Shown: positions 34,642 to 43,410 of the stretch, piece after piece
Layout of the letters: every line of letters starts with the position of its first letter
Numbering within the stretch: the stretch's first letter is position 1
Assembly (NCBI GenBank): GCA_002719955.1
Contig: PBFW01000009.1
Span: forward strand, 219,029-283,028
Direction of reading: 5' to 3'
Length of the DNA: 64,000 nt
DNA from: Deltaproteobacteria bacterium
GTDB taxonomy: Bacteria; Myxococcota_A; UBA9160; UBA4427
Program-made: the position numbers and the translations under genes
The notes under the pieces: model-generated
The model's database searches: none
What the model was told of the DNA's origin: nothing
The model's input: only the letters and a program-made list of their open reading frames with translations

Positions 34642-36162
34642 TCAGGCCGGGACGAAGGTGCTCGCGCCATCCCGATGCGTGACGGTCCCGGGGGTTCCGA
34701 TCAGTTCTCGCTGCTCCAGGGACTCGAGGAGGGTGGGGTCGGCCGGTGTATTCGCGAGGAAGCGGGCGTTGGTTTCGGTCAGGCGGCCGACGATGATGCC
34801 CTGGTTCGGGGTGCCGTCCCGGTCGTGGCCGATGGTGTAGGTCTCGACGGTCGCGGCGCCGTTCGGTTCCGCGTCGAGTTCGACGGGCGGGGCGTTCCAT
34901 TTCGTTCGGGTCGCATCGGTGGCTGGCGCGGCCGTCGGGGTCCGACCGTCGGGGTGGGGCTCGCGGGACAGGACGCTGGCGGAATGTTTCGTCAGGTACC
35001 AGCCGTTGCCCGTCACGAGGGCGTTTTCCGCCTCCGCATTCTGGAGGCGGCCGATGGCTGTCGCCAGGGAATGAAAGCTGTAGCTGTTGCCTGGGCCGCC
35101 GGCATAGGGCAGGCCGCCGGTGAGCGAGAAGCCGCGCGGATCGGCGGGGTCGAGGCCCAGCATTTCGCTGGCCATCGCGACGGCGATCGGGAAGCACGAA
35201 TAGAAATCGATCAGGTCGATCTCGTCGAGGGCGATTCCCGAGTTGGCCAGCGCGGTGTGGTGACAGGTGCCGAGGGCCGGGGCCTGGTCGAACGAGGGGC
35301 GCTCGCTCACGTGCCAGGGGTCCTCGACTTCGACTGCGCCGCCGCGCCAATAGACCCATTTCTCGCGCGGTACACCGAGCCGCTCGGCCATCTCCTGCGA
35401 GGCGATCAGGGCGCCGGCCGCCTGTTCGGTGGCCAGCACGGCGTTCAAGTATTTGGCATAGGGGAAGAAGATCATCCGGTTGATCGGTGTGGGTGTGACG
35501 AGTTCTTCGGGGCTCCGCTCCGTCGGGAACCAGGCGTGGGGGTTCGCCGCGGCGGTCTTCGTGAATGGATGCATGAGGGCACCCATGGCGTTGCGATGTT
35601 CTTCGAGCGTCTGCCCCCGCGCGTGACGCAGTCCGTTCTCGAAGAGCGGATAGATGTTGATCGGCATCACCAGGCCGGCGGTCGCTTCGTAGGCGTTGCT
35701 GCCCGCTCCGGCACGGCCGACGATCTCGGGTTCTCCGTCGCCGCCTTCCGGCCATTCCACCGAGATTTCAGCCCGCTGAGCCATTGCGAGGCTCTTCATG
35801 TTGTTGCAACCCGCGATGAAACCGAGAGCGGTCTCGCCGCGGGTGATCCGGCTCGCCACGTCGTTGACGAGGGCGAGCGAGGTTTCGCCGCCGATGCTGG
35901 CCACCCATTCGGTCGTGGGCCGGGCCCCGAGCGCATCGGCGATCAGACGCGGCGGGTTCTGGGCGTTCCAGCCCGCGGTCGAGGTCAGCGCGATCGTATC
36001 GATCGATTCGAGGAGTCCCGTTCCGCCGCCGCTGGCCTGTGCGGCTTCGCGCGCGATTCGCACGAACATGTCGAGAGGATTCTGGGCGGTCTCGAGGGTG
36101 ACGTCTCGCTGGGAGAACTGGGAGGCGCCGATCAGGACCGGATGATTCGCTTGGGATGTCAT
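34642..36162 (-). CDS. Thiolase-like protein (acetyl-CoA acetyltransferase family)
   Basis: A 506-residue protein with thiolase halves: HPVLIGASQFSQRD, a nucleophile region WVASIGGETSLALVNDVA, and second-half DLIDFYSCFPIAVAMASEMLGL with GGLPYAGGPGNSYSFHSLATAI. The Cys nucleophile of biosynthetic and degradative thiolases is not at its usual place (IGGETS), and the GHPxG motif is replaced by GGPGNS; SCP2/Ltp-like thiolases of actinobacteria show similar changes. An extra C-terminal OB-like domain follows. The start overlaps the regA stop by 4 bases (ATGA), so translation is coupled. Confidence 0.8.
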   Translation of the reverse strand: MTSQANHPVLIGASQFSQRDVTLETAQNPLDMFVRIAREAAQASGGGTGLLESIDTIALTSTAGWNAQNPPRLIADALGARPTTEWVASIGGETSLALVNDVASRITRGETALGFIAGCNNMKSLAMAQRAEISVEWPEGGDGEPEIVGRAGAGSNAYEATAGLVMPINIYPLFENGLRHARGQTLEEHRNAMGALMHPFTKTAAANPHAWFPTERSPEELVTPTPINRMIFFPYAKYLNAVLATEQAAGALIASQEMAERLGVPREKWVYWRGGAVEVEDPWHVSERPSFDQAPALGTCHHTALANSGIALDEIDLIDFYSCFPIAVAMASEMLGLDPADPRGFSLTGGLPYAGGPGNSYSFHSLATAIGRLQNAEAENALVTGNGWYLTKHSASVLSREPHPDGRTPTAAPATDATRTKWNAPPVELDAEPNGAATVETYTIGHDRDGTPNQGIIVGRLTETNARFLANTPADPTLLESLEQRELIGTPGTVTHRDGASTFVPA

Positions 36163-36728
36163 TGTGGTGTGTACTTTCGAAGCTTGCGCTGCAGGCTCTG
36201 GCGATGGAGGCCGAGGCGTCGCGCGGCCTGGGAAATATTGCCCTCGCATTCGGCGAGGACGTACTCGATATATTCGCGCTCATGACGATAGAGGCTTTGG
36301 AACTCGTCCGGGATCGGAATTTCGCCCTCCTCCTCCTCTTCTTCGTGCAATGCGCGTTCGACCTGGTCGACGTCGGTGGGCTTCATGAGATAGCCGACGG
36401 CACCGAGTTTGGTCGCCTTGACGGCGGTCGCGATGCTGCCGTAGCCGGTCAGGACGACAATCCTGGCCTTGGGGCATCGCACCAGGATCTTCTGGATCGC
36501 GTCGAGTCCGGAGTCCGCCCCCAGTCGCAGGTCGACGACTGCGAATTCGACGTCGAGATTCTTGATCGCATCGACGCCGGCGAGGTCACGGGCGCGCTGG
36601 ACGCTATAGCCCCGATCGCGAAGTTCGGAGGCGAGCGTATCCGCGAAGCGGTCATTGTCTTCGACGATCAGCAGGGAGCGTTCGCTGTCATTGCCATCCA
36701 TCGGGTTGCGCATCACCGGGTCATTCAT
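36159..36728 (-). CDS. regA: RegA/PrrA/ActR-type response regulator
   Basis: A 189-residue redox response regulator: receiver domain with LLIVEDN acidic pocket, phospho-acceptor Asp in FAVVDLRLGADSG (about residue 65), TGYGSI, and LMKP, then the Fis-type helix-turn-helix CEGNISQAARRLGLHRQSLQRKLRKY that is diagnostic of RegA. ATG 36728 has GGAG at 8 bases. The histidine kinase gene ends 30 bases upstream and the thiolase-like gene overlaps the stop. Confidence 0.9.
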   Translation of the reverse strand: MNDPVMRNPMDGNDSERSLLIVEDNDRFADTLASELRDRGYSVQRARDLAGVDAIKNLDVEFAVVDLRLGADSGLDAIQKILVRCPKARIVVLTGYGSIATAVKATKLGAVGYLMKPTDVDQVERALHEEEEEEGEIPIPDEFQSLYRHEREYIEYVLAECEGNISQAARRLGLHRQSLQRKLRKYTPQ

Positions 36729-36758
36729 TCTCGGGTCTCCAATCGTTCGCCGTCGTCG

Positions 36759-38060
36759 TCATGCTCCGACCACCTCGCCGCTCGGGGCGGACGGAACGAT
36801 CGGGAGTGACATCTTGGCAACCGCACCGCCAAATTCGCGGTCGTCCAGAGTGAGTTCGGCGCCGATCGCCTCGGTGAGGGAGTGGACATAATAGAGGCCG
36901 AGGCCGACTCCCTCGGGTTTGGTCGTCACGAAGGGTTCGCCCAGGTGCCGGCGGACGACTTCGGGCCAGCCGGAGCCGCGATCCTGGACGAATAATTCGG
37001 CGCGCCCCCCGCTGCGTGCGAGGACGATCTCGATCTCACCACGGGGTCCGCCGGATTCGATCGAGTTGTCGACGAGGTTGATCAACGCCTGGGAGAACGC
37101 GACCGGTGGTAGCAGTACGGGCTTGGCTCCACGTCCATCGCTCAAGAATCGGATCGTCGCTTCGTCGTGGACCCGACCCACACTCTCGCAGACTTGACGG
37201 ACGAGCAATTCCAGGTCGACGACCTCGAGCGACAGGCGGTCGGGTTGAAGTTGAGAGCCCGCCATATGCCGCAAGATATCGCCACAGCGATCGAGTTCTT
37301 CGATCGCTGTCTGCAGGTCCTCGTCGGCTTCGAGGTCGTGTCGGCGGCCGACGCGCGCGAGCCGCAGCTGCGCCGTATTGAGGGGGGTCGCAAATTCGTG
37401 GGAGAGACCCGCGGCGAGTGCGCCGACCGCGCGCAGGCGATCGATCCGCGTCTTGCGTTCCTGGGCTTCGGAGAACCACGCCTTGAGGTCGTCGAGTGTG
37501 CCCGAGAGCCAGGCGGTCAGGATCCAGAAGACGAGGGCGACGACGATCTGGGCGGGGAAGAGGATATTCTTAGAGACGAGGGCGCCCGTGAGGCCCGGTG
37601 GGATATGGCTGTTGAATTGGATGACTCCGAGGCTGGCGACCAGGAATCCGAAGAAGACGAGTCCGAGCCGTCCCTCGAGCAGGAGCGCGCCGAGCACCGA
37701 GTGCACGAGCAGGATCGGCACCATCGGATTCCAGGCACCGCCGGTCAGGATCAAGAGCGCCGAGAGTCCGAGGATATCGGCACCGAGTTGAATCATCAGA
37801 TGTCCCGGGCTGCCCCTCGTGCCGCGACGTAGACCGATCCAGGTGCCGATGTTGAGAATCGCGAGGGTCGCGACGACCGCGCAGAAGAGCGGGAGCATCG
37901 CGGGTTCGAGGACGCGGTGTTCGAGGGCGGGCAGGATCGACATGAGCTGGGCCGCGATCGCGACCCAACGCAGGCGGACGACCCAGGCGAGCTTGGCGGT
38001 ACTCTGCTCGGGGTCGGCAGTGATCGGCGGGTAGAAGAAGGATCGCAGGGTTTCGGGCAT
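36759..38060 (-). CDS. regB: RegB/PrrB-type redox-sensing histidine kinase
   Basis: A 433-residue membrane kinase. Six helices fill the N-terminal half and include LTGGAWNPMVPILL, corresponding to the ubiquinone-sensing GGxxNPF motif of RegB. The phospho-acceptor His is in GLSHEFATPLNTA (about residue 220), followed by LINLVDNSIESGG (N box), VQDRGSGW (G1), and GVGLGLYYVHSL (G2). The redox-active Cys that RegB carries in the dimerisation domain is not evident near the H box. ATG 38060 starts just before the first helix. Paired with RegA at 36159. Confidence 0.88.
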   Translation of the reverse strand: MPETLRSFFYPPITADPEQSTAKLAWVVRLRWVAIAAQLMSILPALEHRVLEPAMLPLFCAVVATLAILNIGTWIGLRRGTRGSPGHLMIQLGADILGLSALLILTGGAWNPMVPILLVHSVLGALLLEGRLGLVFFGFLVASLGVIQFNSHIPPGLTGALVSKNILFPAQIVVALVFWILTAWLSGTLDDLKAWFSEAQERKTRIDRLRAVGALAAGLSHEFATPLNTAQLRLARVGRRHDLEADEDLQTAIEELDRCGDILRHMAGSQLQPDRLSLEVVDLELLVRQVCESVGRVHDEATIRFLSDGRGAKPVLLPPVAFSQALINLVDNSIESGGPRGEIEIVLARSGGRAELFVQDRGSGWPEVVRRHLGEPFVTTKPEGVGLGLYYVHSLTEAIGAELTLDDREFGGAVAKMSLPIVPSAPSGEVVGA

Positions 38061-38223
38061 GGGGATAACCGGGCGGCAAAGTAGCAGCCATGTGGTCGAG
38101 GATCCTGCGCCGCTCCTCGATCGCGGAGCACCCGGCACCCGGACCTGTCCCTCAAGGCTTTTCGGCGGTGGGCCGACGAACAAGCAGACCCGGGGGGTTC
38201 CCCAGGCCGGGACGGGGGGGGAG

Positions 38224-38832
38224 ATGCGGCGGATTTTCGGCCTGACCGGGATGATCATTCTGCTCGCGACCAGTGCGCAGGCACGCGAGCACGAGAGCGG
38301 TTTCGGCTTTGCGATCAGCGTTCCGGACGTCTGGCTGGTGCTCACCCGGAGCGAGGTGGCGAAGAAGGCAGAGCTCTTCGAAGAGGATGGGAGCGATCGC
38401 CTCGGATCGGTCCCGGCGGCCATGCGCCGGGCGGTCTTCGAGCGCGTCGAGGCGGGTCAACTCGAGATCTTCTATCGCCGTGAGGGGCTCTCCGGGTCCT
38501 TCGTCGACAATGTGAATATCATGCGTCAACCGGCGGACCTACCCGCGACCGAGAGTCAACTCACGGGTGTCTGCCGGGTTTTGCCCAGCGAGTTCTCGCG
38601 GGTCTTCGGGCGGCCCATCGCGATGGATCGGTGTGAGATTCGCATGCTGGCGACTCGGCCGGCGCTTTATCTCCAATTCGATGGCGCGATTCCCGGAACG
38701 ACGACACTTCAATACCAGCTCCAACGCCGAGCGGGTGGAACCCTCGTCCTGACCGCGACGGCTTCGACCTCGAATCTCACCAGGATGCTCAGTGAGTTCG
38801 AAGAGATGGTCGACTCGATTCGGATTCGTTAG
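38224..38832 (+). CDS. Exported protein of unknown function
   Basis: A 202-residue product with a clear signal peptide (MRRIFGLTGMIILLATSAQA, cleavage after AQA) and a soluble domain beginning REHESGFGFAISVPDVWLVLTRSE. Two Cys (GVCRVLP and DRCEIRM) could form a disulfide. The VPDxW start and the C-terminal LSEFEEMVDSIRI recall small periplasmic DUF1795/PsbP-like proteins, without certainty. It is divergent from regB across about 160 bases. Confidence 0.65.
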   Translation: MRRIFGLTGMIILLATSAQAREHESGFGFAISVPDVWLVLTRSEVAKKAELFEEDGSDRLGSVPAAMRRAVFERVEAGQLEIFYRREGLSGSFVDNVNIMRQPADLPATESQLTGVCRVLPSEFSRVFGRPIAMDRCEIRMLATRPALYLQFDGAIPGTTTLQYQLQRRAGGTLVLTATASTSNLTRMLSEFEEMVDSIRIR

Positions 38833-38868
38833 CCGTCGCTCGGGCCGAAGCGACCCGCCCCCCGACCG

Positions 38869-40263
38869 TCAATCGAAGCGGACCCTCAATTCGCCGAGTG
38901 GACGTCGATTCGTTGTGGTCACCCAGGCGACGAGCATGAGGGCCACCCCCCCGAGGCCGGCGGCCAGACCCCACCAGATTCCCCGCATGCCGAATCCGAG
39001 CGGAAATGCCAGCAGATAGGCCAGTGGCAGCCCGACGGCGTAGAAGCCGATCAGGTTCACGATCGCGCCCGCCTGGGGCCTTCCCATTCCGCGCATCAAT
39101 CCGCCGCCCACGGCCTGGACGCCGTCGGCGATCTGAAAGGCGCCGGCGATCGGCAGCAGCGTTGCGGCCATCGCGACGACCGCGGGCTCCGCGCCGTAGA
39201 GGGTAGGCAGCCCATTCCGGAAGGCGATGAAACAGAACGCGGCGATCGCCATCACGCCGGCCCCCATCAGGAGGCCCGTTCGGCAGGCGACGCGAAGCCG
39301 CGCGCCGTCGCCCGCGCCGATCAGGTTTCCGGCGCGCGCGCTGGCTCCGATCGAGATGCCGAGGGGCACCATGAACGTGAAGCTCGCCAGGTTCATGACG
39401 ATCTGATGTGCGCCCAATTCGATGACGCCCATCCAACCGACCATGATCATCGCGAGGGTGAACGCATTCGCCTCGAGGGCCAATTGAAGGCCGACGGGCA
39501 ATCCGAGTCCGACGTAGCGAGCGATTCCGGGCCATTCGAAGGAATGTCGGTCCCAGCGGCGCCAAGCGCCCTCGTGGAGCCGGAAGCGCAGGATCGCGGC
39601 CCAGAGCAGGCCGGGCAGCACCACGTTCGTGATCCCGGTTGCGAGGCCGGCCCCCACGAGTCCGAGCGCCGGAAAGCCGAGATGGCCGAAGATCAGCAAC
39701 CAATTGAGAAAGATGTTCAGTCCGTTGCAGACTAACATCACCCACATGGCCGGGCGCACCAGCGTTCGGCCGGCCAGGTATTGACGCATCGCGATGAAGA
39801 GGTTGAAACCCAGTGCGCTGGGTAGACGCGCGAGCAGATAGGCCTGGGCGAGACTCGAAACGTGCGGATCCTGCCCGAGCGCGCTGAGTGTGGTCTCGGT
39901 CGCGAGCCAGAGAACCATCAGGGGGATCGAGAGGGCGGTCGCGATGAGTAGGCCGCGCTGTAGGGCCAGGGCGGCTGCCTCGCCGTCACCGGCTCCGTGG
40001 GCCTGGCTGACCAGGGGGTCCATGCCCTGAACGATTCCCTGTGCCAGGGATCCGGAGGACCACGCCCAGGTGGAGGCGATCGCCACGGCGGCGAGTTCCG
40101 CGGCACCGACGCGCGCGACCATCATCGTGTCGACGACGCCCATGGCCATCATGCCGAGCTGTGCGGTGGCGATCGGCGCCGACAGACGGAAGAGCGTGCG
40201 GAACTCCGAGTCGGAAGGGCTTTCGGGCGAGCCTTCATGGGGGGGGGTGAGGGGGATCGGCAA
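38869..40263 (-). CDS. MATE-family efflux transporter
   Basis: A 464-residue, 12-helix cation-coupled multidrug exporter. The first repeat has SAPIATAQLGMMAMGVVDTMMVARVG and GMDPLVSQAHGAGD; the second has GLGLPVGLQLALEANAFT and GISIGASARAGNLIGAGD, both standard MATE signatures. The frame is open to 40458, but TTG 40263 with GGAG at 7 bases gives the usual family start. It is divergent from the cupredoxin-like gene. Confidence 0.86.
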   Translation of the reverse strand: MPIPLTPPHEGSPESPSDSEFRTLFRLSAPIATAQLGMMAMGVVDTMMVARVGAAELAAVAIASTWAWSSGSLAQGIVQGMDPLVSQAHGAGDGEAAALALQRGLLIATALSIPLMVLWLATETTLSALGQDPHVSSLAQAYLLARLPSALGFNLFIAMRQYLAGRTLVRPAMWVMLVCNGLNIFLNWLLIFGHLGFPALGLVGAGLATGITNVVLPGLLWAAILRFRLHEGAWRRWDRHSFEWPGIARYVGLGLPVGLQLALEANAFTLAMIMVGWMGVIELGAHQIVMNLASFTFMVPLGISIGASARAGNLIGAGDGARLRVACRTGLLMGAGVMAIAAFCFIAFRNGLPTLYGAEPAVVAMAATLLPIAGAFQIADGVQAVGGGLMRGMGRPQAGAIVNLIGFYAVGLPLAYLLAFPLGFGMRGIWWGLAAGLGGVALMLVAWVTTTNRRPLGELRVRFD

Positions 40264-40369
40264 CTCGGTGCTCCGGTCGGGAACGGAAGGCAGGGGGGCA
40301 GCGCGGACCAGACTACCTATGCTGAGCGCGGCGTGCGATCGTATCGCCTTACCCCTTTTGGAGGACCTC

Positions 40370-40744
40370 ATGCCGAAGCGCTTTTTCCAGACGGCCCACG
40401 CGCTCCGATCGCCGCACCTGCCCGTCGGGTCGTGGATCGCGATTGCGGCCGTACTCATCTGTGCGGGTGCCGCAGGGGCCCACGGTCAGACGATCGAAAT
40501 CAGCCATCACGAGATGAAACCGACGCGCCTGAATCTATTCGTGGGGACGACGGTGCATTTCCTGAACACCGTCGCCATGGGCGGCGGCCATGTCGTGGTC
40601 GATGCCGGGGGAACGATCAAGAGCCCCCCGCTCGCCAAGCCCGGCGATGAGTGGCACTACACGTTCGACGAGGAAGGCGAGTTCGAGATCTTCATCGCGC
40701 AGCACCCGAAGGCGAAGGCGCGCATCCGGGTGGTTCCCAAATAG
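40370..40744 (+). CDS. Exported cupredoxin-like protein lacking Cys/Met ligands
   Basis: A 124-residue protein with a signal peptide (cleavage near AHG, residue 39) and a cupredoxin beta-sandwich: THFLN-type strand VGTTVHFLNTV, GGGHVVVD holding the first His, and the C-terminal loop EIFIAQHPKAKARI. The usual CxxHPxM copper loop is replaced: Cys is Ile, Met is Ala, only His remains. It may bind copper differently or not at all. ATG 40370 follows GGAGGA. Confidence 0.7.
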   Translation: MPKRFFQTAHALRSPHLPVGSWIAIAAVLICAGAAGAHGQTIEISHHEMKPTRLNLFVGTTVHFLNTVAMGGGHVVVDAGGTIKSPPLAKPGDEWHYTFDEEGEFEIFIAQHPKAKARIRVVPK

Positions 40745-40828
40745 GGTCGCGCTCAGCGGAAAGGCGGGTGCAGCCAAGGGGCGCCGTCCGGCTGGAGAAG
40801 GTCGCTCCCAAGCACCGGGACGACGATC

Positions 40829-41047
40829 TCAGTCCGGGCGGGTGAGCGCCGCGAAGAGGTCACCGGCGGACCCGTGGATTCGCTCGGGGTCGAGCAAGAG
40901 GTCGTAGGTGACGGGGATGGCGCTCGGGCCCGGGGGTCTGGACCTCTCGTCCGCCGGTCGGTCGTCGAACTCTTCGATGCGACGGTAGAGAGCGTCCCAG
41001 GTTTCCTGGGGGTCTTCCATATCGATCTCGATCGTGAGTTTGGCCAT
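40829..41047 (-). CDS. Small acidic protein, unknown
   Basis: A 72-residue product beginning MAKLTIEIDMEDPQETWDALYRR, with the predicted order strand, helix, loop. Acidic composition and a Shine-Dalgarno-like AGGAGG directly before ATG 41047 support a real gene. I do not recognise a family. Confidence 0.6.
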   Translation of the reverse strand: MAKLTIEIDMEDPQETWDALYRRIEEFDDRPADERSRPPGPSAIPVTYDLLLDPERIHGSAGDLFAALTRPD

Positions 41048-41372
41048 CAGACCTCCTGCTCGTTAGCCGCGCTCGCGGGGACGAGTGCTGATGCCCGCGG
41101 AGTCTAGGCCTCCGGGACGAGGGTCGAAGCAGAAACCGTGCGCGCCAACGCCGCTCCCAGACAAGCTACGGGATAAACGCGTTTTCACAACAGAGCGTTC
41201 CAGATCGACCGGAATTAGCTCCGAGCCCGAAATGGATTCGCGACCGCCAGCGATCTATACATGATCGAATAATCAATGAAATAAATGGGTGATCTCGAAT
41301 ACATTCGTTTCTGACGTCCCCTTAGGAAATTAAGTTGACTAAGCGCTGGCTCTGCCGAGTATGATCTAGATT
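41048..41372. other. AT-rich intergenic stretch upstream of a TetR gene
   Basis: The most AT-rich 200 bases in the window, with no supported frame. It separates the acidic protein and the TetR gene and holds the promoter described at 41335. No repeats were recognised. Confidence 0.45.
41335..41365 (+). promoter_or_regulatory. Candidate sigma70-type promoter of the TetR gene
   Basis: TTGACT at 41335-41340 and TATGAT at 41360-41365 with a 19-base spacer, 2 bases longer than ideal. The -10 box ends 7 bases before ATG 41373, so transcription would begin at or next to the start codon and the message would be leaderless unless a later start is used. Confidence 0.45.
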
Positions 41373-42212
41373 ATGACGCGCCCGCCCGCCGCTAGCGATC
41401 CCGCCCCTTCGGCCGTCGACCAAGAATCCGCCAACAGCCCCGATGCGGTTTCGTCGAGAGAGTCCGATGCTCTCGCGATGACGCAGCCCGCACAGACCCA
41501 CGCGACGGCCTCCGAGTTCCAGGTCGCGGACGTGCCGGACCCGAGCGACGAGATCGTCGTCGACCAGGCCGGTCGACCGCTCGGACCGCGTGCGCTGCGA
41601 ACGCGCCGCAGGATCCTCAAGGCGACGGTCGCGCTGCTCGCCGAGAAGCCGATGCGGAACATGCGCGTCATAGACATCGCCCGTCGGATCGGTTCTTCCC
41701 CGGCCACCTTCTATCAATATTTCAAGGACGCCGAAGACGTCGTGCTGCACCTCGCCGGTCAGATGAAGGAATCGACGCCGGAACTCGTCGAATTGATCCT
41801 GGGTGATTGGGAGGGACCGGCCGGTCACGAACGTGGCCGCAAAATCACGAATCTCGTGATCGACCATTGGGAAAAATTTGCGCCGGTCCTGCGCGCGCGT
41901 AACAACGCTTCCGACGAGGGCAATCTGCCGCTTCGCGAAGAGCGCATGGCGGCCATGCTCCCGCTGGTCGACGCCTTCAAGGGCGTGATCGCCCGGTCGA
42001 TCGAGCGGGCGCGCGAGGGCGACGAGGGCGACTCGACGGAGGAGTGGGCCGGGGGCCGGGTCGATCCGCTGGTCGGGGCTACGGCGTTGGCGTCGTGCCT
42101 CGAGCGGCTGGCGATGTACAACGCCTGGATCACGGATCTCGGGAGCTCGCGCGAAGAGGTGGTCGAGACGACCGCGACGTTCATGCAGAACCTGCTGACG
42201 TCTCGGCGCTGA
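41373..42212 (+). CDS. TetR-family regulator with long N-terminal extension
   Basis: A 279-residue protein. The first about 70 residues are low-complexity (Pro, Ser, Asp, Ala-rich); then comes the TetR helix-turn-helix RRRILKATVALLAEKPMRNMRVIDIARRIGSSPATFYQYFKD, and a helical regulatory domain with QMKESTPELVELILGDW. ATG 41478 is an alternative start that would remove about half of the extension. No SD precedes 41373; the promoter spacing suggests leaderless translation. Target genes are unknown. Confidence 0.82.
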   Translation: MTRPPAASDPAPSAVDQESANSPDAVSSRESDALAMTQPAQTHATASEFQVADVPDPSDEIVVDQAGRPLGPRALRTRRRILKATVALLAEKPMRNMRVIDIARRIGSSPATFYQYFKDAEDVVLHLAGQMKESTPELVELILGDWEGPAGHERGRKITNLVIDHWEKFAPVLRARNNASDEGNLPLREERMAAMLPLVDAFKGVIARSIERAREGDEGDSTEEWAGGRVDPLVGATALASCLERLAMYNAWITDLGSSREEVVETTATFMQNLLTSRR

Positions 42213-42315
42213 GCGTCGTCGGTCCATCGGGGTCATCGAATCGTTTCCAGGCGAATTTGGGGTGCGTCCGGTCGCTTGCGCGGGGCGTTACTGGTCCTCG
42301 CTCGTCGTGAATGGC

Positions 42316-43260
42316 TCAGGGCTCATCGCGGGTCGCCTCGAAGAGGGATTCGTCGACCGCCACCGGCGTCTGAGCTCGCAGCGCCGACAGGTACTCGCGA
42401 AGCGCGTCGTCTCCTCGGCGGCGTTTGAGGTCCTGGCGCACGAGGGGCTCGATTTCGTCGAGTCGGGGGACGACCGGCGCTTCGCGCTCGAAGGGCGTGG
42501 CCAGATAGATCCCGCTGCCACTCGAAATCGGTTCACTCCAGGTTCCGCTCGCCAGATCTGCGACGTGATCCAGGATTCGTGGGCCCAGGTAGTCGCGGAC
42601 CTTGCTGGCCGGCAGGAGCGTGTCGGGTACGGGGGAGACCTGGGGATCGCCCGATCTCGCCTCGACCTCGCTCGGGGGATCGCCCGCTCGCAGTTGCACG
42701 AGCGCTCCCTCGGCTCGCTCGCGCGCGTTCCCGCGCGGGTCGGAGCCGTCCCGCCGGGCCGAAAAGAAGATCGCGCGGACGCGCAGGCGTCCCGGTCGCG
42801 TGAAGAAATCGACGTTCTCAGCGTAATGACGCGAGACCTCCCCATCGCTTGGTTCCTCGGCGTCGACCTCGCTTACGATCGAGTCGATCAGGCCCGAAGT
42901 CAGTTCGCCTCGAACGCGCCGATCGATTCCGGCGAGCCCGAGTCCGAGCGCGCGCTGGACGAGGAGTTCCTCGTCGATCATGCGGTCGAGCACGCGGCGT
43001 CGCATGGCCTCGTCGATGGGGCTACGCAGATCGCCCTCGACGCCCGCGAGCACGCGCCGGTAGTCGATGCGCCGAATCGTTCGCTCCCCCACGACCGCGG
43101 CGGCCTCCGGCGGGAGCGCCGAGGCATCGCCGCGTCGCTCGAGCAGGCCGAAGGCGGCGACGCCGAGCCCGATCGCCGCGCCGGCCAGCAGCAGCCACGG
43201 CGTCGTCGAAGCTTGTCCTGATGCGGGGTCGGTCAGGGTCGGGTCTCCTCGAAGCGGCAC
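42316..43260 (-). CDS. Membrane-anchored parvulin-type peptidyl-prolyl isomerase (PpiC/SurA-like)
   Basis: A periplasmic folding-factor candidate of about 314 residues: an N-terminal anchor (WLLLAGAAIGLGVAAFGLL), a SurA-N-like helical region with RVLDRMIDEELLVQRALGLGL, and a degenerate rotamase region with RVRAIFF, DTLLPASKVRDYLGP, and WSEPISSGSGIYLATPFE. The GTG at 43260 is the first standard start, but a strong GAGGAG (43245-43250) lies after it and 8 bases before CTG 43236, so the true start is uncertain. Confidence 0.68.
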   Translation of the reverse strand: MPLRGDPTLTDPASGQASTTPWLLLAGAAIGLGVAAFGLLERRGDASALPPEAAAVVGERTIRRIDYRRVLAGVEGDLRSPIDEAMRRRVLDRMIDEELLVQRALGLGLAGIDRRVRGELTSGLIDSIVSEVDAEEPSDGEVSRHYAENVDFFTRPGRLRVRAIFFSARRDGSDPRGNARERAEGALVQLRAGDPPSEVEARSGDPQVSPVPDTLLPASKVRDYLGPRILDHVADLASGTWSEPISSGSGIYLATPFEREAPVVPRLDEIEPLVRQDLKRRRGDDALREYLSALRAQTPVAVDESLFEATRDEP

Positions 43261-43410
43261 CGCTCGCGGGCGGCGCGCAGCATACCCCAGTCCTGTCTCG
43301 CCCCGCGGAGAATTTGGCGGGTGGTGGCGATTGCCCGTCGCCCCGATCGGTTCGCGCCGCGCGTCGGTGAAGAGTAGATTCAGGACCGTCATACGATCGA
43401 GGAACGTACT

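Noticed and set aside
34618..36285. 555-codon plus-strand frame
   Set aside because: Antisense shadow of the thiolase-like gene; composition is Gly/Arg/Val-rich without motifs.
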